Source of the DNA: SAR324 cluster bacterium
GTDB taxonomy: Bacteria; SAR324; NAC60-12
Direction of reading: 5' to 3'
DNA: 64,000 nucleotides
NCBI GenBank assembly: GCA_028281495.1
Contig: JANQJU010000057.1
Span: forward strand, 1-64,000
Below, piece after piece: positions 25,922 through 35,142 of the stretch (the stretch's first letter is position 1; every line of letters starts with the position of its first letter). Below the pieces are notes generated by a model. It made no database searches. It was not told the origin of the DNA and saw only the letters and a list, made by a program, of their open reading frames with translations. Both the position numbers and the translations under genes were made by a program.

Positions 25922-28579
25922 ATGTTGAGTTTCTTTTCTAAAAGTATCGTTCATCGTTTTAATGCTTTGATTCTTTCTTTGATCATAATCAGCCTACTTG
26001 GTTTTTCGTTTCTAATTGGAATCTATAACTACCAACGTAGTATTAATGATTTGAAGACAAAATCTCAGAATATGTCCGATTTATTATCGGTTAGTTTGCA
26101 AGATCCCATCTGGGACTACAACGATGAAGTGATCGAAAGTTTTATGGAAGCAGTCTTTTTAGACAAGGATATTACTGCTGCTCAAATTCTTGGAGCTAAC
26201 TCCGAAGAAGCTCCTATCTTTTCCAATAAATTGGAGTCGCTTGATCATCTTTCATTCCAAGATTTACAGGAGAATGCTGAATTTTTGTACAATGTTGGAG
26301 AAATTCAACGAGAAGGAGAAAAGATTGGGGAAGTGCATATCGTTACCTCCACAACTAAAGCAATTCAACTCATTCAACAGACATCAATTATCATTGCAGC
26401 CTTTACAACCATTTTGATTTCATTGATTGGGGGTTTGGTGTGGTGGCTCGGAAGCCAAATTATTCGAAGACCAATCAATCAGTTGAAAACCAGTTCCAAT
26501 CAATTGGCTCAGGGGAACTTGACGGTAAAGATCAATACCAATCGTCAAGATGAGTTGGGGAGTTTAGCGTTCAGTTTTTCACAAATGCGTGATTCGATTC
26601 GCAAAAAGCTCAACGATTTACGTACGTTGAATGCAACAGGAGAAACCCTAGCGGGTTTACAAGATCAACCGGAAGCACTTAAAAAATCTTTAGAAGTGAT
26701 GCAACAGAAAATGGGGTTTTTACGAGGATCGATTTACTTGCTCAACTCTGACAATGAATTGGAAATGAGCGCCTATTTTCCTGAAACAGCAGAGGGTATT
26801 GAAGCTGAAAAGTTCCAAATAGGCGAAGGAGTGGCAGGCAAGGCCGCAGCTAACAAAGAAGTGATTTATATTCCAGACACTTCTCAAGACCCTACCTTTG
26901 TCACTAAAGAAGGCCAAGCCCCTCCTAAGAAAGCCTTGCTGTGTATTCCGATGCTGGATGACAAAGAAATTTTTGGTGTAATGAATTTTTTCGGAGAAGT
27001 GGGCCAAGTTCAATTCACCAAAGATGACTATGATTTTGCGGAAACGATTTCTCAAATCACCGTTATCACGACAAAAAATATTCAAATGTTGTCAGTGATT
27101 GAAGAACACAATCGAACCTTAGAAAAGAAAGTTTTGGAACGCACAGCAGCCATTAAAGATTTGATGGATAACACAGGGCAAGGTTTTTTCGCATTTGGAC
27201 AATCCTATTTGATTCATAAAGAATATTCTAAAGCCTGCGAACAGTTCTTCGGCAAGTCGATTTCAGAACTCAATGTGTTGGAACTGTTATTTTCTGAAAA
27301 TCAAGAGAGTGTCCGAGAAATACTGGATCTGATTTTTTTGGGAATGAGCAGTTTGGATGTGATGGAGGAAATGCTACCGAAAGAAATCCGAACCGCCTCA
27401 CAGATCTTGTCCGTTGCCTATAAATGGATTCCTAATCAGAACGATTCGGCGGACGACAAGATCATGATTATCTTAACAGACGTTACCTTAGAAAGGGAAT
27501 TGGAGGCCCAATTGAAAGCCGATGAAGAACGCAATGCCATGATTATTAAAGTGGCAGGAGATCGCGAAGGGTTCATGCAATTTCTCAGAGAAATTGAAAA
27601 ACTCTTTCAGTTGATTTTTAACCTTCTGAAACAACCAATAGAAACGATCAGTGCCAACGAGATCTTTCGATACTACCATACCATCAAAGGGGGGGCAGCC
27701 AGCTACGGATTGCAAAGTGTTGCCACCAAAGCACACTTCATTGAATCCTATTTAGAAAACGTCCGAAGTGGGGACCGAACCATAGATACTTCACTGATTG
27801 GACAAATTACGGACGATACAACGACGCTCAAATCCGTTTTTGGTCAGACTCTAAAAAACTTGGAAGGTTTGATTTCTCCAGATGAAATGAGTGCCAATAC
27901 AACACGTACTTATAAGGTGACTGATACAAAAATTAATCAGGTGCAAAAGGTGATTTCGAGTTTATCCATTCGACACGATCTACGTTACCAATTGCTTCAA
28001 TCGATTAATAATTTTCGTAAACAATCGATCGGACCTGTTTTGAAAAAGTATGCTTCGGCAGCACAAGAAGTTGCGGAACGTTTGGATAAACAGATTGAGG
28101 TCCAACTAGAAGGAAATGACATCGAAGTTTTTCATTCTCGTTTTGAACACTTGTTTGAAGTTCTAATTCATTTGGTACGAAACTCCGTAGATCATGGTAT
28201 GGAGATGCCAGATTTACGAGTCATGCTGGATAAACCCCCCACAGGTTCTATAAAAATAGGGGTTTATGAAAACGAAAAATCATTCAAAATGAAAATTTCG
28301 GATGATGGTGGGGGCATTGATGCCGAGGTGATTAAGTCCATTGCGCTGAAGAAAGGACTTATCAGCCAAAAGCAAGCAAAAAGCTTGAGTGACCAAGAGG
28401 CGATTCAATTGATCTTTTCTCCAGGGTTTTCTACTAAAGAAGAAGTGTCTGATATTTCAGGTCGAGGTGTCGGTTTAGATGCTGTGAAATCAGCTTTAGA
28501 CGATCTGAAAGGCAGCGTTCACGTGCAAACAAAAATTGATCAAGGGACTACATTTGAAATCGAAGTTCCCTACCACTAG
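25922..28579 (+). CDS. Membrane sensor kinase with GAF, PAS-like, Hpt and CheA-like ATPase domains
   Basis: The 885-residue protein starts at ATG 25922 after AAGGAG. Transmembrane helices (residues 15-35 and about 150-175) flank a periplasmic sensor. A HAMP linker (IIRRPINQLKTSSNQLAQGNL), a GAF domain (250-390), a coiled-coil and PAS-like region follow. An Hpt segment with YYHTIKGGAASYG puts the likely phospho-His near 584. The end is a CheA-like HATPase with HLVRNSVDHGME (N box), SDDGGGIDAEV and SGRGVGLDAV. Such Hpt kinases pass phosphate to separate response regulators; none is adjacent. A substrate-binding protein gene follows, perhaps a ligand partner. Confidence 0.9.
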   Translation: MLSFFSKSIVHRFNALILSLIIISLLGFSFLIGIYNYQRSINDLKTKSQNMSDLLSVSLQDPIWDYNDEVIESFMEAVFLDKDITAAQILGANSEEAPIFSNKLESLDHLSFQDLQENAEFLYNVGEIQREGEKIGEVHIVTSTTKAIQLIQQTSIIIAAFTTILISLIGGLVWWLGSQIIRRPINQLKTSSNQLAQGNLTVKINTNRQDELGSLAFSFSQMRDSIRKKLNDLRTLNATGETLAGLQDQPEALKKSLEVMQQKMGFLRGSIYLLNSDNELEMSAYFPETAEGIEAEKFQIGEGVAGKAAANKEVIYIPDTSQDPTFVTKEGQAPPKKALLCIPMLDDKEIFGVMNFFGEVGQVQFTKDDYDFAETISQITVITTKNIQMLSVIEEHNRTLEKKVLERTAAIKDLMDNTGQGFFAFGQSYLIHKEYSKACEQFFGKSISELNVLELLFSENQESVREILDLIFLGMSSLDVMEEMLPKEIRTASQILSVAYKWIPNQNDSADDKIMIILTDVTLERELEAQLKADEERNAMIIKVAGDREGFMQFLREIEKLFQLIFNLLKQPIETISANEIFRYYHTIKGGAASYGLQSVATKAHFIESYLENVRSGDRTIDTSLIGQITDDTTTLKSVFGQTLKNLEGLISPDEMSANTTRTYKVTDTKINQVQKVISSLSIRHDLRYQLLQSINNFRKQSIGPVLKKYASAAQEVAERLDKQIEVQLEGNDIEVFHSRFEHLFEVLIHLVRNSVDHGMEMPDLRVMLDKPPTGSIKIGVYENEKSFKMKISDDGGGIDAEVIKSIALKKGLISQKQAKSLSDQEAIQLIFSPGFSTKEEVSDISGRGVGLDAVKSALDDLKGSVHVQTKIDQGTTFEIEVPYH

Positions 28580-28632
28580 CTCTCCAAAAAATAAGGTTTC
28601 GATTGTTCGTTATTGATAGAAAGGAAAAGACA

Positions 28633-29388
28633 ATGACTAAGATTATAAAAGTAATAGCCATCGTGTGCCTATGGAGTTTTTCGATTCCAATGGCCTATTC
28701 TACGGAAAAGAAAAATTTTATCATTGGCGTTCAGAACTTTGCTGAATATTTACCTTATTCTCAATACAAAGGAAAACAATACACTGGATTCAATCGGGAA
28801 GTATTTGATCTTTTTGCCGAGACTAAAGGTTATACTTTTGAATATCAGGCTTTCCCGATCAAACGGTTGTATAAACAATTTTTAGACGGCAATGTGGATC
28901 TTAAATATCCAGACAACTCCTACTGGTCGGCCAAACTCAAAGAAGGAAAAGATATCAAATATAGTGACCCGCTTGTTGAATACATCGATGGGGTGATGGT
29001 GGTTCCGGAAAAAAAAGGTGATGTACAACTCAAAGTTTTGGGAGTGATTCGAGGGTTCACCCCGTTTCCCTATTTAGAACTCATCAAAGAGAAGTCGATC
29101 ACTATAGAAGAAAACACCGGTTACAAAGGCCTTTTGAAACAGACACTTAATAATCGTGTAGATGGTGCCTACTCCAACATTGCAGTCAGTCAATATTATT
29201 TGGAAAAAGAATTCAAAAACAGCCAGGCTCTCGTCTTTGACTCCAGTCTTCCTCATGTCAGAAGCCAACGGTTTTTATCTTCATTCAAGCACCCTGAATT
29301 GATTGAAGAGTTCAATCAATTTTTGAAAGATCACAGCGATGCAATTGCTCGGTTGAAACAACAGCATCGAGTTGAAGAAGGCTTATGA
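28633..29388 (+). CDS. Periplasmic solute-binding protein (SBP family 3-like)
   Basis: ATG 28633 follows GAAAGGAAAAGACA. The 251-residue protein has a Sec signal (MTKIIKVIAIVCLWSFSIPMAYS) and a two-lobed family 3 binding fold: FIIGVQNFAEYLPYSQYKGKQYTGFNRE, VDLKYPDNSYWSAKL, and VDGAYSNIAVSQYYLEKEF. No transport components are nearby. It lies 53 bases after the sensor kinase on the same strand, so it may present a ligand to that kinase, a known arrangement for stand-alone binding proteins. The ligand cannot be told. Confidence 0.85.
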   Translation: MTKIIKVIAIVCLWSFSIPMAYSTEKKNFIIGVQNFAEYLPYSQYKGKQYTGFNREVFDLFAETKGYTFEYQAFPIKRLYKQFLDGNVDLKYPDNSYWSAKLKEGKDIKYSDPLVEYIDGVMVVPEKKGDVQLKVLGVIRGFTPFPYLELIKEKSITIEENTGYKGLLKQTLNNRVDGAYSNIAVSQYYLEKEFKNSQALVFDSSLPHVRSQRFLSSFKHPELIEEFNQFLKDHSDAIARLKQQHRVEEGL

Positions 29389-29614
29389 CACATCCACCGA
29401 GGGGTTGTTGTCCAACCCACCATACAGGCCCTCACTGCCACTCCCCTCGGTCAACACACCATCTCCATCGCCGCCAATTCTCTCCACATGCCGGGTATAC
29501 AATAATTCTGTTGAGTCTTGTGCTTGTTTATCAACGCAAATCTTATAGACTTTGCTGGCAACAAAGACTGAAGTCTGTTTTAAACTGATCGAATACTCCA
29601 TCTCTGAGGTATTG

Positions 29615-30796
29615 ATGAAAATATTCAAATATGGATTCTGTGGGTTGGCTAGCGTGGTCCTCCTGATGATACCTGTCACTTCCAGTTATGCGTGGGAATG
29701 GACGGATCTCAGCCTGGTCAATCCCGAGTCGACTCGTACCGACATGGCCTTATTGGGACTATACGTGCTGATGGCCCTCGTTTTCTCCTTCCTTTGCTCC
29801 GTGGCAGAAGCGGTTCTGTTGAGTATCACGCCCTCTTATATTGCCGGATTGCAAGAAAAAAAGCCGAAGCTGGCCAAGCTTTTGAAACAACTGAAACAGG
29901 AGGATGTGGATCAATCGTTGGCCGCCATCCTCACCTTGAACACGATTGCGCATACCGTCGGTGCAATCGGTTCTGGTGCCAAAGCAACCGATGTCTTTGG
30001 CAGTACATGGGTGGGCGTGTTTTCAGCTGTCATGACGTTGATGATTCTATTCCTTTCGGAAATCATTCCCAAAACGTTAGGAGCGGTTTACTGGCGCGGC
30101 CTCGTACGCCCCACGGCCGTATTTGTGCGAATTTTGATTGTCACCCTGTATCCCTTGATTTGGATTTCCAAACAACTCACTCAGATCATTGCTCATAAGA
30201 AAGGGGTCCATGTATTCAGTCGAGAAGAATTTGTGGCCATGGCAGGGATTGGAGAACAATCGGGGCGTATCAAAGCCAGTGAGTCTCGAATCATACGCAA
30301 TCTCTTTCGATTCGATTCCCTGACAGCGGAAGATATCATGACGCCTCGAACCGTCATTGTCACCCTCTCTCAAGACTTAACCGTGCAGGAAGCTTTGGAG
30401 GTTCAAGCCCATAGTCCTTTCTCTCGGATCCTTTTATATGGACGGGGTTTGGATGACGTCACCGGTTTTGTCCTCAAAACCGACATGTTGCTTTTCCATT
30501 CTCAGGATCGAACGGAGGAAAAACTGAGTTCTTTAAAACGCGATCTGATGAAGGTGGCTCATAATATAAAACTATCGGGTCTCTTGGAGCGTTTGCTCGA
30601 CCACCGTCAACACATCGCCGTGGTTGTGGATGAATATGGAGGCACGATGGGGTTGGTGACTCTGGAAGACGTAGTGGAAACTCTACTGGGAACGGAAATT
30701 GTGGATGAGATGGACAAGGTTGAAGACATGCAAGCCTGGGCCAGACAACAATGGTCCAAGCGTTCCAAAACCCAAGGATTAACAGCGCCTCGCTAA
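29615..30796 (+). CDS. CNNM/CorB-type membrane protein with CBS pair
   Basis: ATG 29615 gives 393 residues. Signal-like and membrane helices lead into the DUF21/CNNM domain (FLCSVAEAVLLSITPSYIA, then LTLNTIAHTVGAIGSGAKA and LFLSEIIPKTLGAVYW). A CBS pair follows (TAEDIMTPRTVIVTLSQDLTV and HIAVVVDEYGGTMGLVTLEDVVETLLG). Proteins of this family move or sense magnesium or cobalt across the inner membrane (CorB/CorC, MpfA). The C-terminal CorC_HlyC domain often seen in relatives is missing, so this is the short form. It stands alone on the plus strand. Confidence 0.9.
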   Translation: MKIFKYGFCGLASVVLLMIPVTSSYAWEWTDLSLVNPESTRTDMALLGLYVLMALVFSFLCSVAEAVLLSITPSYIAGLQEKKPKLAKLLKQLKQEDVDQSLAAILTLNTIAHTVGAIGSGAKATDVFGSTWVGVFSAVMTLMILFLSEIIPKTLGAVYWRGLVRPTAVFVRILIVTLYPLIWISKQLTQIIAHKKGVHVFSREEFVAMAGIGEQSGRIKASESRIIRNLFRFDSLTAEDIMTPRTVIVTLSQDLTVQEALEVQAHSPFSRILLYGRGLDDVTGFVLKTDMLLFHSQDRTEEKLSSLKRDLMKVAHNIKLSGLLERLLDHRQHIAVVVDEYGGTMGLVTLEDVVETLLGTEIVDEMDKVEDMQAWARQQWSKRSKTQGLTAPR

Positions 30797-30812
30797 ACTC
30801 CGTAAGCTGGAT

Positions 30813-32009
30813 TTAGGCTTCAAGTGAGGCCCTCTTGAAGACAAAGTTTTGAAATCCAATGAGAATTCCCAAGGCAATCAATAGATTCGCAAACAAGACA
30901 ACAATCATGAAATAAGACGGTGCACTTTCAATCCATTGTCCAATGAGCCAAGGCAGCGTCATGGCTCCTAAGCTCCCTCCGCCAAAAATGAAGCCCGTGA
31001 CCTGCCCCGAAAGCGGCACATGACGTTCCACCCACACCAAGGTGGTTGGAAAAATAGACGACATCGCCAACCCAAACCCCAAGGTCCCGACCCACGTTCC
31101 GATGACGGGATCGGGCCATAAGGCAAAAAACGAAAGAAAGCCCAAGGATCCGATCAAATTTCCCAGTAAAATCACATGAGGATGAAATCGCCGAGCTAAA
31201 GGAATGGTGATCAAGCGTCCTACGGTAATGGCTGCCCAAAAAGTCGAAGTGAGATAAGCTGCGAGGGTTTCATCGGCAATTCCAAATTGAATGGCATAGG
31301 CATAAATCCAACCACCAAACGCCACTTCGGAACCCACATAAAGAAACAGGATCAACCCAGCACCGATCACGGCTTGCCAAGGAATCGCAGAAGTGGTTGC
31401 GGTTGATGCAGAAAGATTTTTTTTGGGTGGCGGCGGAGTCACCATCAATTTCAAACTCAACAGCGCCATGCAACCCGCCAGCCCCCAGTACGCCCAATCG
31501 ATCGTTCCCGAATAAGCCAAGGATTGCGCCAACAAAATCGGAGACAACAGCGCACCGACTCCAAAAAAGAAATGCAAGGCGTTCATATAAGGAGAAACCT
31601 GCTCTTTTGGAAAACGAAACAACAAGGCACTGCCTCCAATATCGATGGTCCCATTTAACAACCCCACCAATATCATACTGAACATCAATACCCAGAGTGA
31701 GGAAGTCACCGGAATGATCCCCATCAGCAAAGCGCCCAAGAGCAAACCCCCAGCGATCAACCAGTGCTCATGAAAACGATCAAATAATTTCCCGACCCAC
31801 AAAGATGCTATCATGAATCCAATCGCCCTCGCGGTAAACAAACCTCCCATTTGACTGAGTGAGGATTCGGTATTGGAAGCCAATTCGATCAAGCTTGGGC
31901 CGAGCATGGCATCCACCCCACCAATGCAAAGCAAACAGATAAAGTAGACCACAGCCGTTGAAAAAAAAGGGAAAGTCGAAGGGGTTGAGTTCATGTCGTG
32001 ATTTGCCAT
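30813..32009 (-). CDS. MFS transporter
   Basis: The 398-residue protein has about twelve hydrophobic segments and the MFS loop motif ASLWVGKLFDRFHEHW between helices 2 and 3. An inner repeat starts near residue 210 (VIGAGLILFLYVGSEVAFGGWIYAY), the pattern of the FucP/MFSD4-like sugar-type subfamily. The substrate is unknown. The start ATG 32009 follows GGATATC, a ribosome site that belongs to the first unit of an adjoining tandem repeat array, so repeat changes could affect translation. Confidence 0.88.
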   Translation of the reverse strand: MANHDMNSTPSTFPFFSTAVVYFICLLCIGGVDAMLGPSLIELASNTESSLSQMGGLFTARAIGFMIASLWVGKLFDRFHEHWLIAGGLLLGALLMGIIPVTSSLWVLMFSMILVGLLNGTIDIGGSALLFRFPKEQVSPYMNALHFFFGVGALLSPILLAQSLAYSGTIDWAYWGLAGCMALLSLKLMVTPPPPKKNLSASTATTSAIPWQAVIGAGLILFLYVGSEVAFGGWIYAYAIQFGIADETLAAYLTSTFWAAITVGRLITIPLARRFHPHVILLGNLIGSLGFLSFFALWPDPVIGTWVGTLGFGLAMSSIFPTTLVWVERHVPLSGQVTGFIFGGGSLGAMTLPWLIGQWIESAPSYFMIVVLFANLLIALGILIGFQNFVFKRASLEA

Positions 32010-32013
32010 TTTC

Positions 32014-32129
32014 GATATCCTACTTTGATATCCTACTTAGATATCCTGCTTTGAGATCCTGTCCTGTTTGAGATCCTATCCTGTTTGAGATCCTGTCCTG
32101 TTTGAGATCCTGTCCTGTTTGATTAGAAG
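32014..32129. repeat. Two tandem repeat sets upstream of the MFS gene
   Basis: First come three units of about 14 bases built on GATATCCTACTTT, then four units of about 18 bases built on GAGATCCTGTCCTGTTT. Both share GATxTCCT, so the second set may derive from the first. The array lies between the MFS and lipoprotein genes, in the region that must hold the MFS promoter and ribosome site. Confidence 0.85.
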
Positions 32130-32161
32130 GATGACTATAAGAAATGCCTGAGATACTGCTC

Positions 32162-32791
32162 CTAACTGTTAATAGAATTCAGCACTGCTCTCAACTGGAA
32201 TCCATCCAATAACGCTTTGTCAGAACTTTCGGCACGTACCATCACCCCGACTTCACTGCGAAGCTCGGTGCAGTAGAATTGCACCGCTGAACCAGATTTG
32301 GATACATTGACTTGGTGGAATTCCAGGCCTTGATCATTTTTCACATCGCCAAAGTCTCCCACGTCGTATCCTTCATCTCGTGCCAACAACGCGGCTTGGA
32401 AACGGCAGGGAGTCGCAGGTAAACCAGAAATTTGGAAAAATTCCAATTCCAATTGAGCATTGCTGTGGGAGGCCGTGCATGCTGTCACATTCAGATCATC
32501 GTCAACACTGGGAGTGCAGTTGAACAGGTAGAGCATTCGGGTGCCTGCGGTGTCTAAGGTATCACCGACATCCACAAAATAGTCACTATCGTACTGCACG
32601 GTTCCCAAAGTCACTCCGCTGGAACTGACCAGGGACTCGGTGGTCAGATTGGAGCCAACTGCTTCTCCTGCGCTGCCAGAACCAAAAGTATCTCCAAACG
32701 GACTGTCTTCTTCTTCCAAACCGCTACAACCCGTAAAACTGACCAGTACCCATAAAATGAAGAGAGAATACACAAAGGGGGATCGAGTCAT
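32162..32791 (-). CDS. Lipoprotein, unknown
   Basis: The 209-residue protein has a signal peptide ending in the lipobox SFTGC (Cys near residue 22). A Ser/Gly/Glu-rich linker leads into a beta-rich domain with four Cys in pairs (LFNCTPSVDDD, VTACTASH, ATPCRF, VQFYCTEL), probably disulfide-bonded. I do not recognise the family. It lies two bases downstream of the Omp85-like gene on the same strand, so the two are likely co-translated and may work together at the outer membrane. Confidence 0.8.
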   Translation of the reverse strand: MTRSPFVYSLFILWVLVSFTGCSGLEEEDSPFGDTFGSGSAGEAVGSNLTTESLVSSSGVTLGTVQYDSDYFVDVGDTLDTAGTRMLYLFNCTPSVDDDLNVTACTASHSNAQLELEFFQISGLPATPCRFQAALLARDEGYDVGDFGDVKNDQGLEFHQVNVSKSGSAVQFYCTELRSEVGVMVRAESSDKALLDGFQLRAVLNSINS

Positions 32792-32793
32792 GA

Positions 32794-33933
32794 TTAAAAC
32801 GCTTGATCGATAGTTAGATAAGTCTGAGGGCCTTCGTCACTCGTCGCTAGATCGAATCGAAGGACAATGGCTTCCAGCAACATGCGGACTCCGGCTCCGG
32901 TGGAAACGTGCAAATCTTCATAAAGCCGATTGTCGGCTTCAGGCGATACCTGGCCCACTTCATAAAACGCAGCGAGCTGCCATCCTTCAATCACTCCCTT
33001 GATCAGGATGATATCAATGGGGGTGTTGGTGCGGATCGTATAACGCCCTTCCAACGCGGTAGCATTTCCATAAATATCGCGCCAACGATTCTGGGGATAG
33101 CCCCGCAATAAGAGGCTCCCGGTATTGCCCCCTCCATTGCCCACCGTTTCCAGCCCTATCGTTTGAAAGTACTGATAGAACCAGACCAACGTGAAATCCT
33201 CATACAAGGGAAAGTACACGCTCAGACGATATTCGGAGGTGGTGGTGGGATCGTCATCGTCTTCCACTCCACTGTCGCTACCAAATAAACTACTGTTGGG
33301 AGCCTCCAGATCTTGGGTGTAGATCAACCGAATGCCTTCACTCGGATCAATCACATCATCGGTGAAATCCAGTTCCGCTTCGAGTCCAAGATTGTGAGCA
33401 GCAAACTTTTCTTCGTTGCCATTCTCATCGGTCGTAAAGCCTTGGGAAAACGACAAGGCATAGGTCAGATTGATTCGTCGTTCCCAGACCCGCAGGCTGG
33501 GTGCCAACTGCTGAAAAAAAATATCGCCGGTCACTGGAATAGTTAGGTTCGGAGAGTCACGCCCAGGGAGGTAGGTTTGGAAATTACCAAAGAAAATATC
33601 ACCGAAGAGGTAATCGAAGGTCAATCCCGGAATCAGCAGCGGGATCTCACGCAAGGCGGCAACCCGCAAGTGGATATCGGTGTCATCAATCGATTCGGCT
33701 ATAGAAACCGCAGCATCAACCCCTGTGCTTTCAATATTGCTGAAAGAACTGAGGATTCCAGCAAACACACCCACTCCCGGAATCGATGCCACCGCCGGTA
33801 AAATGAGATACTCATTTTCCGAACGGTCTTCAAACGAACGCCGACGGTCAGGCACAATTCCCCATGCCTCCACACTCAGCAGCCATATCAGGAGCACCCC
33901 GCACCCCAACTTCCTCAGAAGATGGACTTTCAT
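32794..33933 (-). CDS. Omp85-superfamily outer-membrane beta-barrel, no POTRA domains
   Basis: The start ATG 33933 gives 379 residues with a Sec signal ending near VEAWG. The body is barrel-like with alternating strands, and the second half has Omp85 hallmarks: LDFTDDVIDPSEGIRLIYTQD, SLLLRGYPQNRWRD (the R-G-Y/F motif that plugs the barrel), and a terminal strand ending in Phe for BamA recognition. No POTRA domain precedes the barrel, so it is a short surface-antigen/patatin-type or TamA-barrel relative. The overlapping operon partner is a lipoprotein. Confidence 0.85.
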   Translation of the reverse strand: MKVHLLRKLGCGVLLIWLLSVEAWGIVPDRRRSFEDRSENEYLILPAVASIPGVGVFAGILSSFSNIESTGVDAAVSIAESIDDTDIHLRVAALREIPLLIPGLTFDYLFGDIFFGNFQTYLPGRDSPNLTIPVTGDIFFQQLAPSLRVWERRINLTYALSFSQGFTTDENGNEEKFAAHNLGLEAELDFTDDVIDPSEGIRLIYTQDLEAPNSSLFGSDSGVEDDDDPTTTSEYRLSVYFPLYEDFTLVWFYQYFQTIGLETVGNGGGNTGSLLLRGYPQNRWRDIYGNATALEGRYTIRTNTPIDIILIKGVIEGWQLAAFYEVGQVSPEADNRLYEDLHVSTGAGVRMLLEAIVLRFDLATSDEGPQTYLTIDQAF

Positions 33934-33968
33934 ACTCAATAACACCTCTCCTAAACTCGCCTCACCCG

Positions 33969-34105
33969 ATCATGTTCTGCATGCAAGATCCCGTTCTGCC
34001 CTGCAAGGCAAGATCCCGTTCTGCATGCAAGACTCCATTCTACCCTGCAAGGCAAGATCTCGTTCTGCCCTGCAAGATCTCATTCTGCATGCAAGATCAT
34101 GTCTG
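33969..34105. repeat. GATC-TTCTGC tandem array, six units
   Basis: Units of 19 to 25 bases built on GATCYCGTTCTGCATGCAA, with or without a CCTG replacement and an extra GGCAA. Several units contain the self-complementary TGCATGCA or TGCAAGGCAA. The array lies between the Omp85 gene and the DUF1223 gene, mostly in the Omp85 upstream region. Confidence 0.85.
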
Positions 34106-34189
34106 TGACAAAAAATGACGTTCTGACTTAAAAGCCAGAACGCCAAATTGTTCAAAAGTTCAGAAAAGGAGAATGCAAGAGTGTTTCCT

Positions 34190-34966
34190 TCATAAGTCCA
34201 AACGATAGGCTCCCAACACTCGCATGGTCTGGGGATGCTGCACATAACCGATCAACGACGAATTTTCGCGAACCACATCGTCGGGAAATTCCAGATTGAC
34301 TGTAGGAAGAAGGGAGGTATCGGAAGCGGCAGATTTTTCATCCACCGGGATAGAATGGAAGGCTCGCACGACATTGGAGTGGATCAAAGTGCGTCCCGAA
34401 TTTTCACCTGCACCAATTTTCCGAACGATATCGCGTTCGGCTAATGCCAGGTTGAGCACTTGAGGATTATCTGGCGTAGAAGAAAGTTGATATTGCACCA
34501 CCAATTGATTCCCTTGAATCGATTGCAATTCCAAAATCAGGCCAACGGAGGCCGGGGTCTCTAACGCGTGCTGAACCGCAGCCACCCCTTGACGGCGGTT
34601 GGACCCCACAAAACCATATTGGCCGTTCACTACCATTTGGGGGGTGTAGACCTGCGATGGCAGTGCCCTCGCATAGGTATGCTGACGTTGAGTAAACCGT
34701 TTTTCACTGAAGGGATCGACCCAATGGAGGTAGTTCCAATAATCCACATGAAACGCTAACGCAAAAATACGCTGCTGGTTCTCACGTGAAGTTTCCACAA
34801 GCTCGCCGAGAAACTTCTCAGCCGGGGGACAGCTCGATCAGCTCTCCGATGTGAATAACTCCACTAACGCAAAGGGTTCGATCTCACTGGCGAGGGCGGT
34901 GGTTTGAAACATTCCACCCAAAACCAACAAGGCTCCTGAAAATAATATGGTTATCAAACGATACAT
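34190..34966 (-). CDS. DUF1223 thioredoxin-like protein, candidate selenoprotein (Sec43)
   Basis: ATG 34966 follows GAGGTGATT and begins a Sec signal (MYRLITILFSGALLVLGG). The frame then reads FALVELFTSES, TGA, SSCPPAEKFLGEL, and continues for another 202 residues to the stop at 34190. The family motif here is FTSQGCSSCPPAD, so TGA replaces the first Cys of C-x-x-C, exactly where selenocysteine replaces Cys in many redox proteins. A seven-pair hairpin with a G in its AGUU loop begins 16 bases after the TGA. The following LAFHVDYWNYLHWVDPF and YTPQMVVNGQ confirm DUF1223. It is probably an exported redox protein. A simple nonsense mutation is the alternative. Confidence 0.85.
34805..34822 (-). 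promoter_or_regulatory. Candidate bacterial SECIS element
   Basis: In the mRNA, GCUGAGA pairs with UCUCGGC around the loop AGUU. The G is the second loop base, and the loop starts 23 bases after the UGA at 34840-34838. Bacterial SECIS hairpins lie directly after the UGA, inside the coding region, with a G in the first two bases of a short loop 16-37 bases away. This fits on all points. Confidence 0.7.
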
Positions 34967-35142
34967 AATCACCTCATTCAGGTTAAAAATTATGATTGAT
35001 CCCTCTTGTGCAAATTCGGCATAGTAATGCTTCTATTTGACATGGCAGAGGGGATGGCTTTTGTAACTCCCAGTCTATTCTTTATCCAACCTCACGATTT
35101 GACAAGCTCCCTGTAGTCAATCGAAACACTTTAGGAGAATCC

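Noticed and set aside
29389..29614. Minus-strand frame ending GGLDNNPSVDVS
   Set aside because: It has no start with a ribosome site, no recognisable domain and overlaps the start of the CNNM-type gene.
32014..32129. Possible CRISPR array
   Set aside because: Units are contiguous with no unique spacers, too short and imperfect, and no cas genes are nearby.
33969..34105. Possible CRISPR or integron attC array
   Set aside because: Units abut each other, there are no spacers, and attC core sites (GTTRRRY) are absent.
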